This document shows positions 8,287-16,743 of a stretch of DNA of 64,000 nt, piece after piece. The stretch covers positions 1 to 64,000 of the forward strand of contig CBFHNR010000010.1 in assembly GCA_965657215.1 (NCBI GenBank), written 5' to 3'. The notes beneath the pieces were generated by a model. It ran no database searches. It had not been told where the DNA came from and worked only from the letters and a program-made list of their open reading frames with translations. The translations under genes were made by a program, and so were the position numbers. Origin of the DNA: JAHEJA01 sp965657215. Lineage in GTDB: Bacteria; Pseudomonadota; Alphaproteobacteria; Rhodobacterales; Rhodobacteraceae. The stretch's first letter is position 1, and each line of letters opens with the position of its first letter.

Positions 8287-9216
8287 ATGCAGACACAGAA
8301 ATCAACGACCACTCGCAAGCTTGAACCGAATTGGCTGAGATCTGCGGCGGTGAATTATATCAATCACGAACGCGGTGAACCTATTCGCGCCTTGGCGCGG
8401 ATGCAGGGATGCAATCCGTCTACAGTTCTAAGACAAGTACGTCGTATCAGACAGTTACGAGAAAATCCTCAAGTAAATCAAATGATATCTGAGATCAAAA
8501 ATCGTCACGATGATCACAAGCTCATTATTGATCGAGAGGCGCAAGACAGTAAAGACTGCGCAATATTGCAATGCCTCAAAGACCGTAATGCAATTGTTGT
8601 GTGTTCCGAGAATATGGCGAAGTCTTTGATCGTTTCTGAGACGGACAAGGCTCTTGAAAATCCTCTTATGGTTGTGAATCGAGAAGAGATTATGGCGCTA
8701 GCATTGAGGGGCGTTCTTTGTGTGGAAGCCTCTGGGAAGGTCACAAAATACCGTCTCCGCGATGCCAAGCCGACAAAGGCGTCTTCAGATGATCTACCTT
8801 CGTCTCAAACAGAGGCTCCGATAGAGATGCTTGCGCGCCGGCGGGATGTGACTGGTCGGCCGTTTTTGTCCGCTGATCTTGTGAAATCCGCCGCGCGGCT
8901 ATGTGAAGATTTTGAAATAGGTGGGCTGAATGAGTTTGATATTCAGGATGTTATATCTGGCGATATTCCATCACTCACTCGCAAAGATGCCGGCGCAATG
9001 GCGCGCTCCAGCGCGGTTGATGCCTTTGCCGTTTTGGGGGCGGGACTGAGTGAAATTGCGATCCGGTGCTGTTGCCTCAAAGAGGGACTGGAAAAATCCG
9101 AAAAAACGATGGGATGGTCTGCACGATCAGGGAAAATCGTGCTTCGGATTGCTTTGCAACGGTTACATCAGCATTATCGGGACGTGGATGAACGCGGGGG
9201 TGGGTTAATAGGTTAA
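8287..9216 (+). CDS. gafA: GafA-type gene transfer agent activator (HTH plus DUF6456)
   Basis: A 309-residue protein with two parts. The N-terminal region (residues about 13-65) is a helix-turn-helix with RGEPIRALARMQGCNPSTVLRQVRRIRQ. The C-terminal region (about 180-300) is a DUF6456 domain: RRRDVTGRPFLSADLV, then GLSEIAIRCCCLKEGLE, then the signature MGWSARSGKIVLRIAL. This arrangement matches GafA of Rhodobacter capsulatus, the direct activator of the RcGTA promoter, and the split GafY/GafZ pair of Caulobacter. I use the ATG at 8287, preceded by GGGGGA at 6 nt, instead of an ATG 16 codons upstream that lacks a ribosome site and falls in the promoter. A CtrA-like site lies 48 nt upstream. 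No GTA capsid genes are in the window. Confidence 0.8.
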   Translation: MQTQKSTTTRKLEPNWLRSAAVNYINHERGEPIRALARMQGCNPSTVLRQVRRIRQLRENPQVNQMISEIKNRHDDHKLIIDREAQDSKDCAILQCLKDRNAIVVCSENMAKSLIVSETDKALENPLMVVNREEIMALALRGVLCVEASGKVTKYRLRDAKPTKASSDDLPSSQTEAPIEMLARRRDVTGRPFLSADLVKSAARLCEDFEIGGLNEFDIQDVISGDIPSLTRKDAGAMARSSAVDAFAVLGAGLSEIAIRCCCLKEGLEKSEKTMGWSARSGKIVLRIALQRLHQHYRDVDERGGGLIG

Positions 9217-9236
9217 CACCAAGTCAGGTGTTAACC
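9211..9236. terminator. shared convergent hairpin across two stop codons
   Basis: A perfect 10-bp inverted repeat, GGTTAACACC and GGTGTTAACC with a 6-nt loop, contains the stop codons of gafA (plus) and the DUF882 gene (minus). No T-run follows on either strand, so factor-independent termination is uncertain, but a hairpin at the meeting point of two transcripts fits a weak bidirectional terminator. Confidence 0.45.
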
Positions 9237-9806
9237 ACGCCAAGTGCGCACAGGACCACAATCCATATGCACAAAATTTGAGCCGCCATAACGACCAACA
9301 CCGCCTGCTTTACAGCTTGCCGCCGCGCGCGCCATCTGTGTCACTGAACGAGATCCGAGACGAAGATCAGCGGCCTGTGCCTTGAGGTGGTACGATTTTT
9401 TGGCAACACCGCGCGAGCTATTGCGCAACATGTTATTTGTTTTCGGGCTGCGATAGCCAGAGAGAAGCTGATAGGCTTCTGTTGTATCCATCAAATTATG
9501 TGCTGCAGCCATGAGGTCAATCGTACGAATATCAATTGGCTTAATTGCATTTTGACGCCAGTCGCGCATGAGATAATTGATCTCAGCAAGGGCTTCTTTG
9601 ATGTATTCACCTTCGATCCAGTAGATCGTATCTAAGGTTTCACCTGAGCGTCGCGAATACAGCTTGAGGCGACGAATGTCACCTGAGCCACGCAAAAATC
9701 CGGCTGCGCTGGAAAAAGTAGGGGCGGCTGTGACAGCGGTTGCAGCAAAAGCTCCAAGCAATGCACGCCGTGTGAAGTTTGTTCGTCCCAAGTCCATTCG
9801 TCCCAT
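9231..9806 (-). CDS. DUF882 (YcbK-like) exported protein, M15-type peptidase fold
   Basis: A 191-residue exported protein. The N terminus has a twin-arginine signal: TNFTRRALLGAFAATAVTAA, cleaved near the SSAAG at residues 33-37. The mature domain is DUF882/YcbK, a relative of the D-Ala-D-Ala peptidase M15A fold, with SGYRSPKTNNMLR, the metal-ligand region SYHLKAQAADLRL and the C-terminal NFVHMDCGPVRTWRG. Likely role: periplasmic peptidoglycan remodelling. It is divergent from the L,D-transpeptidase gene with a 291-nt region between (9807-10097). That region is AT-rich near 9890-9960, where I see no clear promoter or operator. Confidence 0.85.
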   Translation of the reverse strand: MGRMDLGRTNFTRRALLGAFAATAVTAAPTFSSAAGFLRGSGDIRRLKLYSRRSGETLDTIYWIEGEYIKEALAEINYLMRDWRQNAIKPIDIRTIDLMAAAHNLMDTTEAYQLLSGYRSPKTNNMLRNSSRGVAKKSYHLKAQAADLRLGSRSVTQMARAAASCKAGGVGRYGGSNFVHMDCGPVRTWRG

Positions 9807-10097
9807 TCATTACGTGCGCTAGGCAGCAGTGCGCACAGTTTACCTTTTCCCCTAGGTGCAACTCCTATGCCACAAATCGAATCGTCAACCAAGTCAATTT
9901 TTTTGACAGTCGCAAATTTCAATGGTTTTCGGCAGAATGTTGCCTCAAATTTTAATATTCACAGAAAAATGGCAACTTTGGGGCAAAGAAGTCGCACATG
10001 AAGAGAATGCAGCGGACATAACGCCGATGTTATTGGACAAGAAAATGGGTTAAATTTAGAAGGCATAAAGATTTAATAGTCAGGACGAGATCACGCG

Positions 10098-11720
10098 ATG
10101 CGATTTATTGTCGAGTTTAAACTAAAATTACTCTCAAAACTTTTTGTCTACAGCTTTGTTAGCCTGTTTATTTTGGTGTCTTCTAATGGGCAAGCCCAGG
10201 CTCAATCGGTCGGATTTCAAGTTGCTTTGATCGAACAGCTTAAAAATGACGATGATGCGATTGCCTTTTATCAAGCAAATAAATTCAAACCAATTTGGAC
10301 TGGAAACGGGTTTGGCATCAATGCGCGTCGCACAGCTTTCTTCAAAGCGCTCGATCAATCCCTTATTCATGCGCTCCCACGTGACTCTTATCGCGCTGCT
10401 GAATTAAAAGCAGCTTTGCGCGCGGCGCGCACAGACAAAGCCCGCGGCGCGATTGAGGGGGCCATGACGCGCACCTTCCTTGATTATGCGACGGACATGC
10501 AAACGGGTGTCTTGGTCCCAGCACGCGTGGACAAAGACATCGTACGCAAAGTTCCCTATCGTGCGCGGCAAAGTTACCTAACTGCCTTGGTCAAAAGTAA
10601 TCCATCTGGATTCTTCAAGGCTCTGATCCCAAGCTCAGATGAATATAAACGCCTTTTGAAGGTGAAAGAAGACCTGCTTCAAGCCTATGCACGAGGCGGC
10701 TGGGGACCAAAAATTTCAACGTCCAAATTGTCCCCTGGATCACAAGGGAAATCGGTCGTTGCCCTTCGCAATCGTTTGATTGCCCAAGGATACTTGGGGC
10801 GCACCAATACGCAAACTTACGATGCCAATATTCAAAAAGCTGTTCAATTGTTCCAACTCGATCATGGTCTCAGTGCCGATGGGGTTGCGGGGCCTGCAAC
10901 CCTTGGCGAAATGAACAAAACAGTTGAGCAACGTTTGGCCTCTGTCATCGTTGCGATGGAGCGTGAGCGTTGGATCAACAAACCAAAAGGCCAGCGTCAT
11001 ATTTGGGTGAACCTTGCGGATTTCTCCGCCAAAATTGTGGATCGTGGTCGTGTGACGTTTAGAACCCGTGCGGTGATCGGCTCTGACAAAGACAAGCAAC
11101 GCAGCCCAGAGTTTTCAGATGTTATGGAGCATATGGTGATCAATCCAACATGGAATGTTCCTCGCTCTATTGTCGTTGATGAATACTTGCCAATGCTCAA
11201 GAAAAACCCAAATGCGGTTGGTTTCTTGGATATTCTCAATAACAAAGGTCAGATTGTTAGCCGAGGAAATATCGATTTTTCTCAGTACACTGAAAAAACA
11301 TTCCCCTTTGCCATGCGCCAACCGCCCTCAACCAAGAATGCCTTGGGGTTGGTCAAGTTTATGTTCCCGAACAAATACAACATCTACCTCCATGACACAC
11401 CAGCTAAGAGCCTGTTCAATCGGGAGACACGCGCCTTTAGCCATGGATGTATTCGTCTTCACCAACCTTTTGAATTTGCCTATGAGCTGTTGTCAAAACA
11501 GACATCCAATCCAAAAGGTGTCTTCCACAGTGCTCTTGATTCCAAAAAAGAGACATACATCAATCTTAAACAACAGGTCCCAGTGCATTTGATTTATCGC
11601 ACTGCGATTACCAAAGTTGACGGTGGTGTTGAGTTCCGTCGTGATATCTATGGGCGGGACGCAAGAATTTTCTCGGCACTTCAAAAAGCAGGGGTAGTCA
11701 TCGGCGGTGTTCAAGGGTAA
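10098..11720 (+). CDS. YcbB-type L,D-transpeptidase
   Basis: A 540-residue murein L,D-transpeptidase that makes 3-3 crosslinks between diaminopimelate residues or attaches lipoproteins. An N-terminal signal peptide ends near AQAQS (residue 37). An N-terminal scaffold domain follows, then a PG_binding_1 domain at about 213-275 (GSQGKSVVALRNRL ... GVAGPATLGEMN), then the YkuD catalytic domain (about 300-495) with the H-x-x-x-x-x-SHGCIRL motif and nucleophile C451. The insert in the catalytic domain and the domain order match YcbB/LdtD and not the small Ldts. Divergent from a DUF882 peptidase-like gene, both acting on the wall. lpxD starts 27 nt after the stop. Confidence 0.92.
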   Translation: MRFIVEFKLKLLSKLFVYSFVSLFILVSSNGQAQAQSVGFQVALIEQLKNDDDAIAFYQANKFKPIWTGNGFGINARRTAFFKALDQSLIHALPRDSYRAAELKAALRAARTDKARGAIEGAMTRTFLDYATDMQTGVLVPARVDKDIVRKVPYRARQSYLTALVKSNPSGFFKALIPSSDEYKRLLKVKEDLLQAYARGGWGPKISTSKLSPGSQGKSVVALRNRLIAQGYLGRTNTQTYDANIQKAVQLFQLDHGLSADGVAGPATLGEMNKTVEQRLASVIVAMERERWINKPKGQRHIWVNLADFSAKIVDRGRVTFRTRAVIGSDKDKQRSPEFSDVMEHMVINPTWNVPRSIVVDEYLPMLKKNPNAVGFLDILNNKGQIVSRGNIDFSQYTEKTFPFAMRQPPSTKNALGLVKFMFPNKYNIYLHDTPAKSLFNRETRAFSHGCIRLHQPFEFAYELLSKQTSNPKGVFHSALDSKKETYINLKQQVPVHLIYRTAITKVDGGVEFRRDIYGRDARIFSALQKAGVVIGGVQG

Positions 11721-11747
11721 TTGAGTTTCCAGAGATTGGAAACGACT

Positions 11748-12839
11748 ATGACCTATACTGTTCAGCAAATCGCCGATGAAATTGGCGCCCAAGTTTTTGG
11801 CGACCCGAGTTTGATAATTTCTGGGGTCGCTGAACCTTTGGACGCAACGCCGCATGACATCGCCCTCGCGATGAAGCCCGACTATGCAAAACAGCTGACC
11901 CAAGGCCAAGCGCGCGTGGCGTTTTTATATCCAGAAGCGGATTGGCAGGCCTATGGGCTTGATGCTGCAATCATTGCACCGCGTCCGCGCTATGGAATGG
12001 CAGGGGTCTCGGCGATGTTGGACCGTGGTCAGCGGTTACCAGCGGGTATCCATCCAACTGCTTTTGTCGATGATCGCGCAACGCTTGGGGCCAATGTGAC
12101 CATTGGTGCCTTCAGCTATATCTCCCAAGGAGTCATTATTGGGGACAACACGGTCATTGCCCAGCACTGTAGCATTGGCGCGGATAGTCATATCGGGCGC
12201 GATAGCCTATTGCGTGAGGGCGTGAAAATTGGTGCCGATGTTCGGATCGGGGATCGCTTTATTGCGCAGCCTTCTGCGGTTGTGGGTGGGGATGGGTTTT
12301 CCTTTGTGACGCCCGAAGTGTCCGCTGTTGAAACGGTTCGAGATACCTTGGGGGATCAAGGAGAGGTCACGCAACAATCTTGGGCGCGGATCCATTCGCT
12401 AGGCGGTGTCACAGTTGGTGATGACGTGGAAATAGGCGCAAACACATGTATCGATCGCGGAACTGTGCGTGCAACTCAGATCGGCAATGGGGTCAAGGTC
12501 GATAACCTCACACAGATCGGACATAACGTGGTCATTGGCGATGATTGCCTCATATGTGCCCAAGTCGGCATTGCAGGGTCCACGCGCATCGGTCGCAATG
12601 TGGTTCTAGGGGGTCAAACAGGGGTCAGTGATAATGTATTCATTGGCGATAATGTGATCACGGGTGGGGCGACCAAAGTTCTCAGTAACGTGCCGAGTGG
12701 CCGTGTCATGTTGGGCTATCCTGCAATGAAAATGGATAGGCATATTGACCTTTACAAATCTCTGCGACGGCTGCCAAAAATGCTACGTGATGTAGCAGAT
12801 TTGAAAAAAGCTGTTTCAAACTCGGATCAGTCGGACTAA
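11748..12839 (+). CDS. lpxD: UDP-3-O-(3-hydroxyacyl)glucosamine N-acyltransferase
   Basis: Adds the N-linked 3-hydroxyacyl chain in lipid A synthesis, taking it from an acyl carrier protein. The N-terminal uridine-binding domain begins YTVQQIADEIGAQVFG. From residue about 100 the protein is a left-handed beta helix of hexapeptide repeats (IGAFSYISQGVIIGDNTVI, IGADSHIG, IGHNVVIGDD). I start at the ATG at 11748 (363 residues). A TTG directly after the upstream stop at 11721 would add nine residues not typical of the family. Downstream is an acyl carrier protein and a ketosynthase, an arrangement suggesting a dedicated acyl supply. Confidence 0.95.
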   Translation: MTYTVQQIADEIGAQVFGDPSLIISGVAEPLDATPHDIALAMKPDYAKQLTQGQARVAFLYPEADWQAYGLDAAIIAPRPRYGMAGVSAMLDRGQRLPAGIHPTAFVDDRATLGANVTIGAFSYISQGVIIGDNTVIAQHCSIGADSHIGRDSLLREGVKIGADVRIGDRFIAQPSAVVGGDGFSFVTPEVSAVETVRDTLGDQGEVTQQSWARIHSLGGVTVGDDVEIGANTCIDRGTVRATQIGNGVKVDNLTQIGHNVVIGDDCLICAQVGIAGSTRIGRNVVLGGQTGVSDNVFIGDNVITGGATKVLSNVPSGRVMLGYPAMKMDRHIDLYKSLRRLPKMLRDVADLKKAVSNSDQSD

Positions 12840-12873
12840 ATGCTATTGGGAATTCATGTGAGGGGACATCACC

Positions 12874-13131
12874 ATGAGCGTTAAAGATAAAGTTATCGAA
12901 ATTATCGCTGAACAAGCGGTGTTGGAGCCATCCGATGTGACGATGGACAGCACGCTTGAAAGCCTCGGCATTGACAGCCTCGGTCTTGTCGAAAGCATAT
13001 TCGCGATTGAAGAGGCCTTTGATATTCAAGTGCCCTTCAACGCCAACGACCCCTCCGAAAGCGATTTTGACATCTCCTCCGTGGCCACCATCATCAAAGG
13101 CATCGAAACCTTGGTGGCGGATCAAGCGTGA
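12874..13131 (+). CDS. acyl carrier protein (specialised, lipid A-linked)
   Basis: An 85-residue acyl carrier protein with the phosphopantetheine site GIDSLGLVE (Ser37). It is not the usual house-keeping AcpP by context: it sits between lpxD and a ketosynthase instead of with fabD/fabG, and its helix II-III segment has the unusual insertion NANDPSESDFDISS. The last codons overlap the GTG start of the ketosynthase by 4 nt, so the two are translationally coupled. Rhizobia use a special AcpXL with its own synthases for very-long-chain lipid A acylation; this pair may be an equivalent, though the sequence is not clearly AcpXL. Confidence 0.88.
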   Translation: MSVKDKVIEIIAEQAVLEPSDVTMDSTLESLGIDSLGLVESIFAIEEAFDIQVPFNANDPSESDFDISSVATIIKGIETLVADQA

Positions 13132-14336
13132 GACGGGTTGTCATAACCGGTGCGGGCACGATTAATGCGCTTGGCACCTCTGTTCCCGATACCCTCAAAG
13201 CCATGCAAGAGGGACGTTGTGGGATTGGACCTTTGGAATTTCGTGATGTTGAAAGATTGGCCATTTCCATCGGCGGTCAGGTCAAGGATTTCGAGCCTGA
13301 AACGACATTTAATCGCCAACAGCTTTCGCTTTATGATCGGTTTACGCAATTCACCTTGATCGCCGCAAAAGAAGCGATAGAGCAATCTGGGCTTGTGTTT
13401 AGTGGTGAATTGGCTGCGCGCTCAGGTGTTGTTCTTGGAACCGCTGGCGGCGGTGTCAGCACATGGGATGACAACTATCGCGCCGTTTATGAAGAGGGCA
13501 AAAACAGGGTTCATCCCTTTGTGGTTCCTAAACTCATGAACAATGCCGCGACCAGCCATATTTCGATGGAGTATAACCTCAAGGGGCCAAGCTTTACCGT
13601 GTCAACCGCTTGTGCAAGCTCTAACCATGCGATGGCGCAAGCCTTTCAAATGGTGCGCACTGGTATGTCTGATGTGATGGTTGCAGGTGGCTCTGAATCG
13701 ATGCTCTGCTTTGGTGGTGTTAAAGCATGGGAAGGTCTCCGTGTGATGAGCCGCGATGCCTGTCGTCCGTTTTCAGCCAATCGCAATGGCATGGTCCAAG
13801 GCGAGGGGGCGGGTATTTTCGTGTTCGAGGATTATGAGCATGCGAAAGCGCGCGGCGCTGATATCTTGGCCGAAATTTCAGGTTTTGCAATGTCATCGGA
13901 TGCCTCAGACATTGTGATGCCGTCGAAACAAGGGGCAGGGCGTGCAATCGCGGGTGCGTTGCAAGATGCCAAACTTAATCCCGAGGATGTGGGTTATATC
14001 AATGCGCATGGCACAGGGACGGCTGCGAATGATAAAACCGAATGCGCGGCTGTGGCTGATGTCTTTGGTCCGCATGCGGATAAATTGATGATGAGCTCCA
14101 CGAAATCCATGCATGGTCATTTGATTGGTGGCACAGGGGCCGTTGAATTGCTAGCCTGTATTATGGCGCTGCGTGACGGGATTATTGCCCCAACGATTGG
14201 TTATCAAGAGCCCGATCCTGAATGTGCCTTGGACGTTGTTCCAAATGAAGCGCGCGAAGCCAAAGTTGACGTTGCCCTTAGCAACGCCTTTGCCTTTGGT
14301 GGTTTGAACGCCGTTCTCGCGCTGCGTCGCGTTTAA
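13128..14336 (+). CDS. beta-ketoacyl-ACP synthase, FabF-like
   Basis: A 402-residue condensing enzyme that elongates acyl-ACP with malonyl-ACP. The catalytic triad is visible: C162 in STACASSNHAMA, H294 in NAHGTGTAAND and H331 with K326 in STKSMHGHLIGGTGA. It starts with GTG inside a GTGA overlap with the acyl carrier protein gene. Given lpxD and a private ACP upstream, it probably makes a specialised fatty acid for lipid A and is not the general FabF. The stop codon overlaps the stop of convergent mnmA by 2 nt. Confidence 0.9.
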   Translation: MRRVVITGAGTINALGTSVPDTLKAMQEGRCGIGPLEFRDVERLAISIGGQVKDFEPETTFNRQQLSLYDRFTQFTLIAAKEAIEQSGLVFSGELAARSGVVLGTAGGGVSTWDDNYRAVYEEGKNRVHPFVVPKLMNNAATSHISMEYNLKGPSFTVSTACASSNHAMAQAFQMVRTGMSDVMVAGGSESMLCFGGVKAWEGLRVMSRDACRPFSANRNGMVQGEGAGIFVFEDYEHAKARGADILAEISGFAMSSDASDIVMPSKQGAGRAIAGALQDAKLNPEDVGYINAHGTGTAANDKTECAAVADVFGPHADKLMMSSTKSMHGHLIGGTGAVELLACIMALRDGIIAPTIGYQEPDPECALDVVPNEAREAKVDVALSNAFAFGGLNAVLALRRV

Positions 14337-15466
14337 GCGCGCTTGGTGATCCAACCGCCGCCGAAAATGCGGCTGCCTTCGGTTTCATAGAACACACAGG
14401 CTTGACCCGGTGAAACACCTTCTTCTGGGTTGAGCAATTCGATCTCTGCATGCCGCGCTGAAATAGGGCGCAAAATCGCCTCGCGCGGGGGGCGGGTAGA
14501 GCGGACTTTGACCGAAATGTTCCATGCCTCTTTGGACATAAGCGGTTCATCCCCAAGCCAATTGATTTCTGCAACAGGAACGATCCGTGTTGATAGTAAC
14601 TCTTTGGGCCCGACAACGACATGTTTCTTGTCCACATCAAGAGAGACCACATATAGCGGCTCACTCAATCCGCCAATTCCTAGGCCGCGCCTTTGCCCAA
14701 TGGTGTAATGAATAACGCCATTGTGCTGGGCCAATACGCGCCCATCGGCATGTACAATATCCCCCGGTTCAGCGGCCCCTGGTCGGAGCTTTTCAATCAC
14801 GGAAGCGTAATCGCCGTTGGGAACAAAGCAAATATCTTGGCTATCGGGTTTATCCGCAACGACCAAACCGTATTTAGACGCTAATTCGCGGGTCGCATCC
14901 TTTGAGGGCAAATGCCCAAGAGGAAAGCGCAAGTAATCCAGCTGTTCCTGAGTGGTTGAAAACAGAAAATAGCTTTGATCGCGATTCTTATCTGTGGCGC
15001 AATGCAGCTCAGACCCATTTGAGCCAAGTTTTCGCTGAATATAATGCCCCGTTGCCATGCAATCCGCGTCCAAGTCTTTGGCCGTTTGCAGCAAATCCTT
15101 AAACTTTACCCGTTCATTGCACCGAATGCAGGGAACTGGCGTGGCCCCCGCCAGATAGCTATCTGCAAATTCATCGATCACGGCTTCTTGAAAGATATTT
15201 TCGTAATCCAACACATAATGTGGAAACCCCATATCTTCGGCAACGCGACGCGCATCATGGATATCGACACCTGCGCAACAGGCCCCTTTTTTCGCCAAAG
15301 CCGCCCCATGATCATACAGCTGAAGGGTTACTCCGACCACATCATAGCCTTCGTCCTTGAGCTGGGCCGCGACAACAGAGCTGTCCACGCCACCGGACAT
15401 GGCAACAACAACGCGCGTGTCAGCAGGGGGCTTTGCAAAGCCAAGCGAATTCATAGGATGAGACAT
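14333..15466 (-). CDS. mnmA: tRNA-specific 2-thiouridylase
   Basis: Installs the 2-thio group on U34 of tRNA-Lys, -Glu and -Gln. The PP-loop AMSGGVDSSV lies near residue 23, the first catalytic Cys is in TPVPCIRCNERVKF and the second in DSQDICFVPNGDY. Length 377 from the ATG at 15464-15466, which has AAAGGA at a suitable distance; an in-frame ATG nine codons earlier lacks that site. Convergent with the ketosynthase gene. Upstream, 15487-15512, is a CGTTCAA/TTGAACG inverted repeat of unknown meaning. Confidence 0.96.
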   Translation of the reverse strand: MSHPMNSLGFAKPPADTRVVVAMSGGVDSSVVAAQLKDEGYDVVGVTLQLYDHGAALAKKGACCAGVDIHDARRVAEDMGFPHYVLDYENIFQEAVIDEFADSYLAGATPVPCIRCNERVKFKDLLQTAKDLDADCMATGHYIQRKLGSNGSELHCATDKNRDQSYFLFSTTQEQLDYLRFPLGHLPSKDATRELASKYGLVVADKPDSQDICFVPNGDYASVIEKLRPGAAEPGDIVHADGRVLAQHNGVIHYTIGQRRGLGIGGLSEPLYVVSLDVDKKHVVVGPKELLSTRIVPVAEINWLGDEPLMSKEAWNISVKVRSTRPPREAILRPISARHAEIELLNPEEGVSPGQACVFYETEGSRIFGGGWITKRA

Positions 15467-15608
15467 GGTGGTTCCTTTGCACTCTTCGTTCAAAATATAG
15501 GAAAATTGAACGTATTCTCAAGGTGTCGTTTCATTAAGCGTTAAGGCCTGAAAGCGCAATGTCATTCTTGTGGTGAGACGGGCTTTGGCCTGTGAGAGGA
15601 GGAATAAC

Positions 15609-15869
15609 ATGACACAATCCGTTGTTCGGTTAACAAATGGTGAGGTGCTGAGCTTGGCGGATTTACCGCCTGATGAGCATGTTCGCTGGGTGGCCTCGCG
15701 CAAATTAACTGTTGTGCGCGCTGTTGTGTATGGTTTGGTGCCACTGGAAGAGGCGCTTGAGAAATACAATCTAAGCGAAGATGAATTTTTCTCATGGGTG
15801 GATAGCGCCGCCAATCATGGAGAAAATGCATTAAAATCAACCTATATAAAAAAATATAGACAACTATAG
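15609..15869 (+). CDS. sciP: SciP-like CtrA inhibitor (DUF1153)
   Basis: An 86-residue DUF1153 protein: LSLADLPPDEHVRWVASRKLTVVRAV followed by LVPLEEALEKYNLSEDEFFSWV, a helix-turn-helix. In Caulobacter the family member SciP binds CtrA at promoters and blocks CtrA-dependent transcription after division. Start chosen at the ATG at 15609 preceded by GAGGAGG; an ATG 13 codons upstream lies before that ribosome site. It lies 85 nt upstream of ctrA on the same strand, so regulator and antagonist are neighbours. Confidence 0.85.
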   Translation: MTQSVVRLTNGEVLSLADLPPDEHVRWVASRKLTVVRAVVYGLVPLEEALEKYNLSEDEFFSWVDSAANHGENALKSTYIKKYRQL

Positions 15870-15893
15870 GTTGTTTATGTTTTTCTTGTTTTG

Positions 15894-15935
15894 GTAATCG
15901 CTCGTTAACCTTTTGAAATTAACCATAGGGTAACC
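15894..15935 (+). promoter_or_regulatory. two CtrA-like boxes upstream of ctrA
   Basis: GTAA-N7-TTAAC at 15894-15909 and TTAA-N7-GTAAC at 15919-15934. Both have the 11-nt period of CtrA sites and a single change from TTAA-N7-TTAAC. They end 20 nt before the ctrA start, the right place for autoregulation. Confidence 0.55.
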
Positions 15936-15954
15936 ACGAGTATAGGAGCAAGAC

Positions 15955-16674
15955 ATGCGTGTACTATTGATCGAAGACGACCCAACGACATCGCGTAGCA
16001 TTGAAATGATGTTGTCACACGCGAATTTGAATGTCTATTCAACTGATCTGGGCGAAGAGGGCATCGATCTTGCGAAGCTCTATGATTACGATCTGATCCT
16101 GCTCGATCTGAATTTACCGGATATGACAGGTCATGAAGTGTTGCGCCAACTGCGTTTGGCGCGGATCGAAACGCCTACTCTTATCCTTTCTGGCGAAGAC
16201 GGCACCGACAGCAAAATCAAAGGGTTCGGCTTTGGGGCGGATGATTATCTTACGAAACCCTTCCATCGCGAAGAATTGGTTGCCCGCATTCATGCAATCA
16301 TTCGCCGCTCCAAGGGGCATTCTCAATCGATTATTCGAACAGGAAAAATTGCCGTTAATCTGGATGCTAAAACGGTTGAGGCAGATGGCGCGCCTGTGCA
16401 TTTGACAGGCAAAGAATATCAAATGCTGGAATTGCTCTCACTGCGTAAAGGGACAACTTTGACCAAGGAAATGTTCCTGAATCATTTATATGGCGGCATG
16501 GATGAACCTGAATTGAAAATCATCGACGTCTTTATCTGTAAATTGCGCAAGAAATTATCTGAGGCCACAGATAATGACAATTATATCCAAACTGTTTGGG
16601 GGCGAGGCTATGTTCTCAAAGAGCCGGAAACCTCCTCAGCCCCACAAGAGTCGCGCATAGCACTGAGCGCTTAG
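15955..16674 (+). CDS. ctrA: cell-cycle response regulator CtrA
   Basis: A 239-residue OmpR-family response regulator. The receiver domain has the phospho-acceptor D51 (ILLDLNLPDMTG), acidic pair ED at 7-8, and K in TKPFHREELVARIHAIIRRSKGHSQS, a characteristic CtrA linker. The winged-helix output domain ends TVWGRGYVLKEP. CtrA binds TTAA-N7-TTAAC; in Caulobacter it controls cell cycle, division and motility, in Rhodobacterales also motility and gene transfer agent production. The start is preceded by AGGAG. Consensus-like boxes occur upstream of ctrA, gafA and the 40-codon gene after recG, so some of its regulon may lie in this window. Confidence 0.96.
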   Translation: MRVLLIEDDPTTSRSIEMMLSHANLNVYSTDLGEEGIDLAKLYDYDLILLDLNLPDMTGHEVLRQLRLARIETPTLILSGEDGTDSKIKGFGFGADDYLTKPFHREELVARIHAIIRRSKGHSQSIIRTGKIAVNLDAKTVEADGAPVHLTGKEYQMLELLSLRKGTTLTKEMFLNHLYGGMDEPELKIIDVFICKLRKKLSEATDNDNYIQTVWGRGYVLKEPETSSAPQESRIALSA

Positions 16675-16713
16675 AGGATTTATTCTGGACCATTCTTAGT
16701 TGGCGAAGTATCA

Positions 16714-16734
16714 CCTTTTTAACTCTTAAAAAGG
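16714..16734 (+). promoter_or_regulatory. hairpin overlapping the ligA ribosome binding site
   Basis: CCTTTTTAA, a 3-nt loop and TTAAAAAGG form a perfect 9-bp stem. The 3' arm contains AAGG of the probable ribosome site AAGGA, 10 nt before the GTG start of ligA, so folding could limit ligA translation. It could also act as a weak terminator for ctrA, though no T-run follows. Confidence 0.35.
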
Positions 16735-16743
16735 AAGCCAACC

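Noticed and set aside
15487..15512. CGTTCAA/TTGAACG inverted repeat between mnmA and sciP
   Set aside because: Considered as a LexA site, but the halves are inverted with a 12-nt gap instead of direct GTTC-N7-GTTC. No other support.
15532..15545. TTAAGCGTTAA upstream of sciP as a CtrA site
   Set aside because: The two TTAA are 3 nt apart (period 7) instead of N7 (period 11), so it does not fit the CtrA site.
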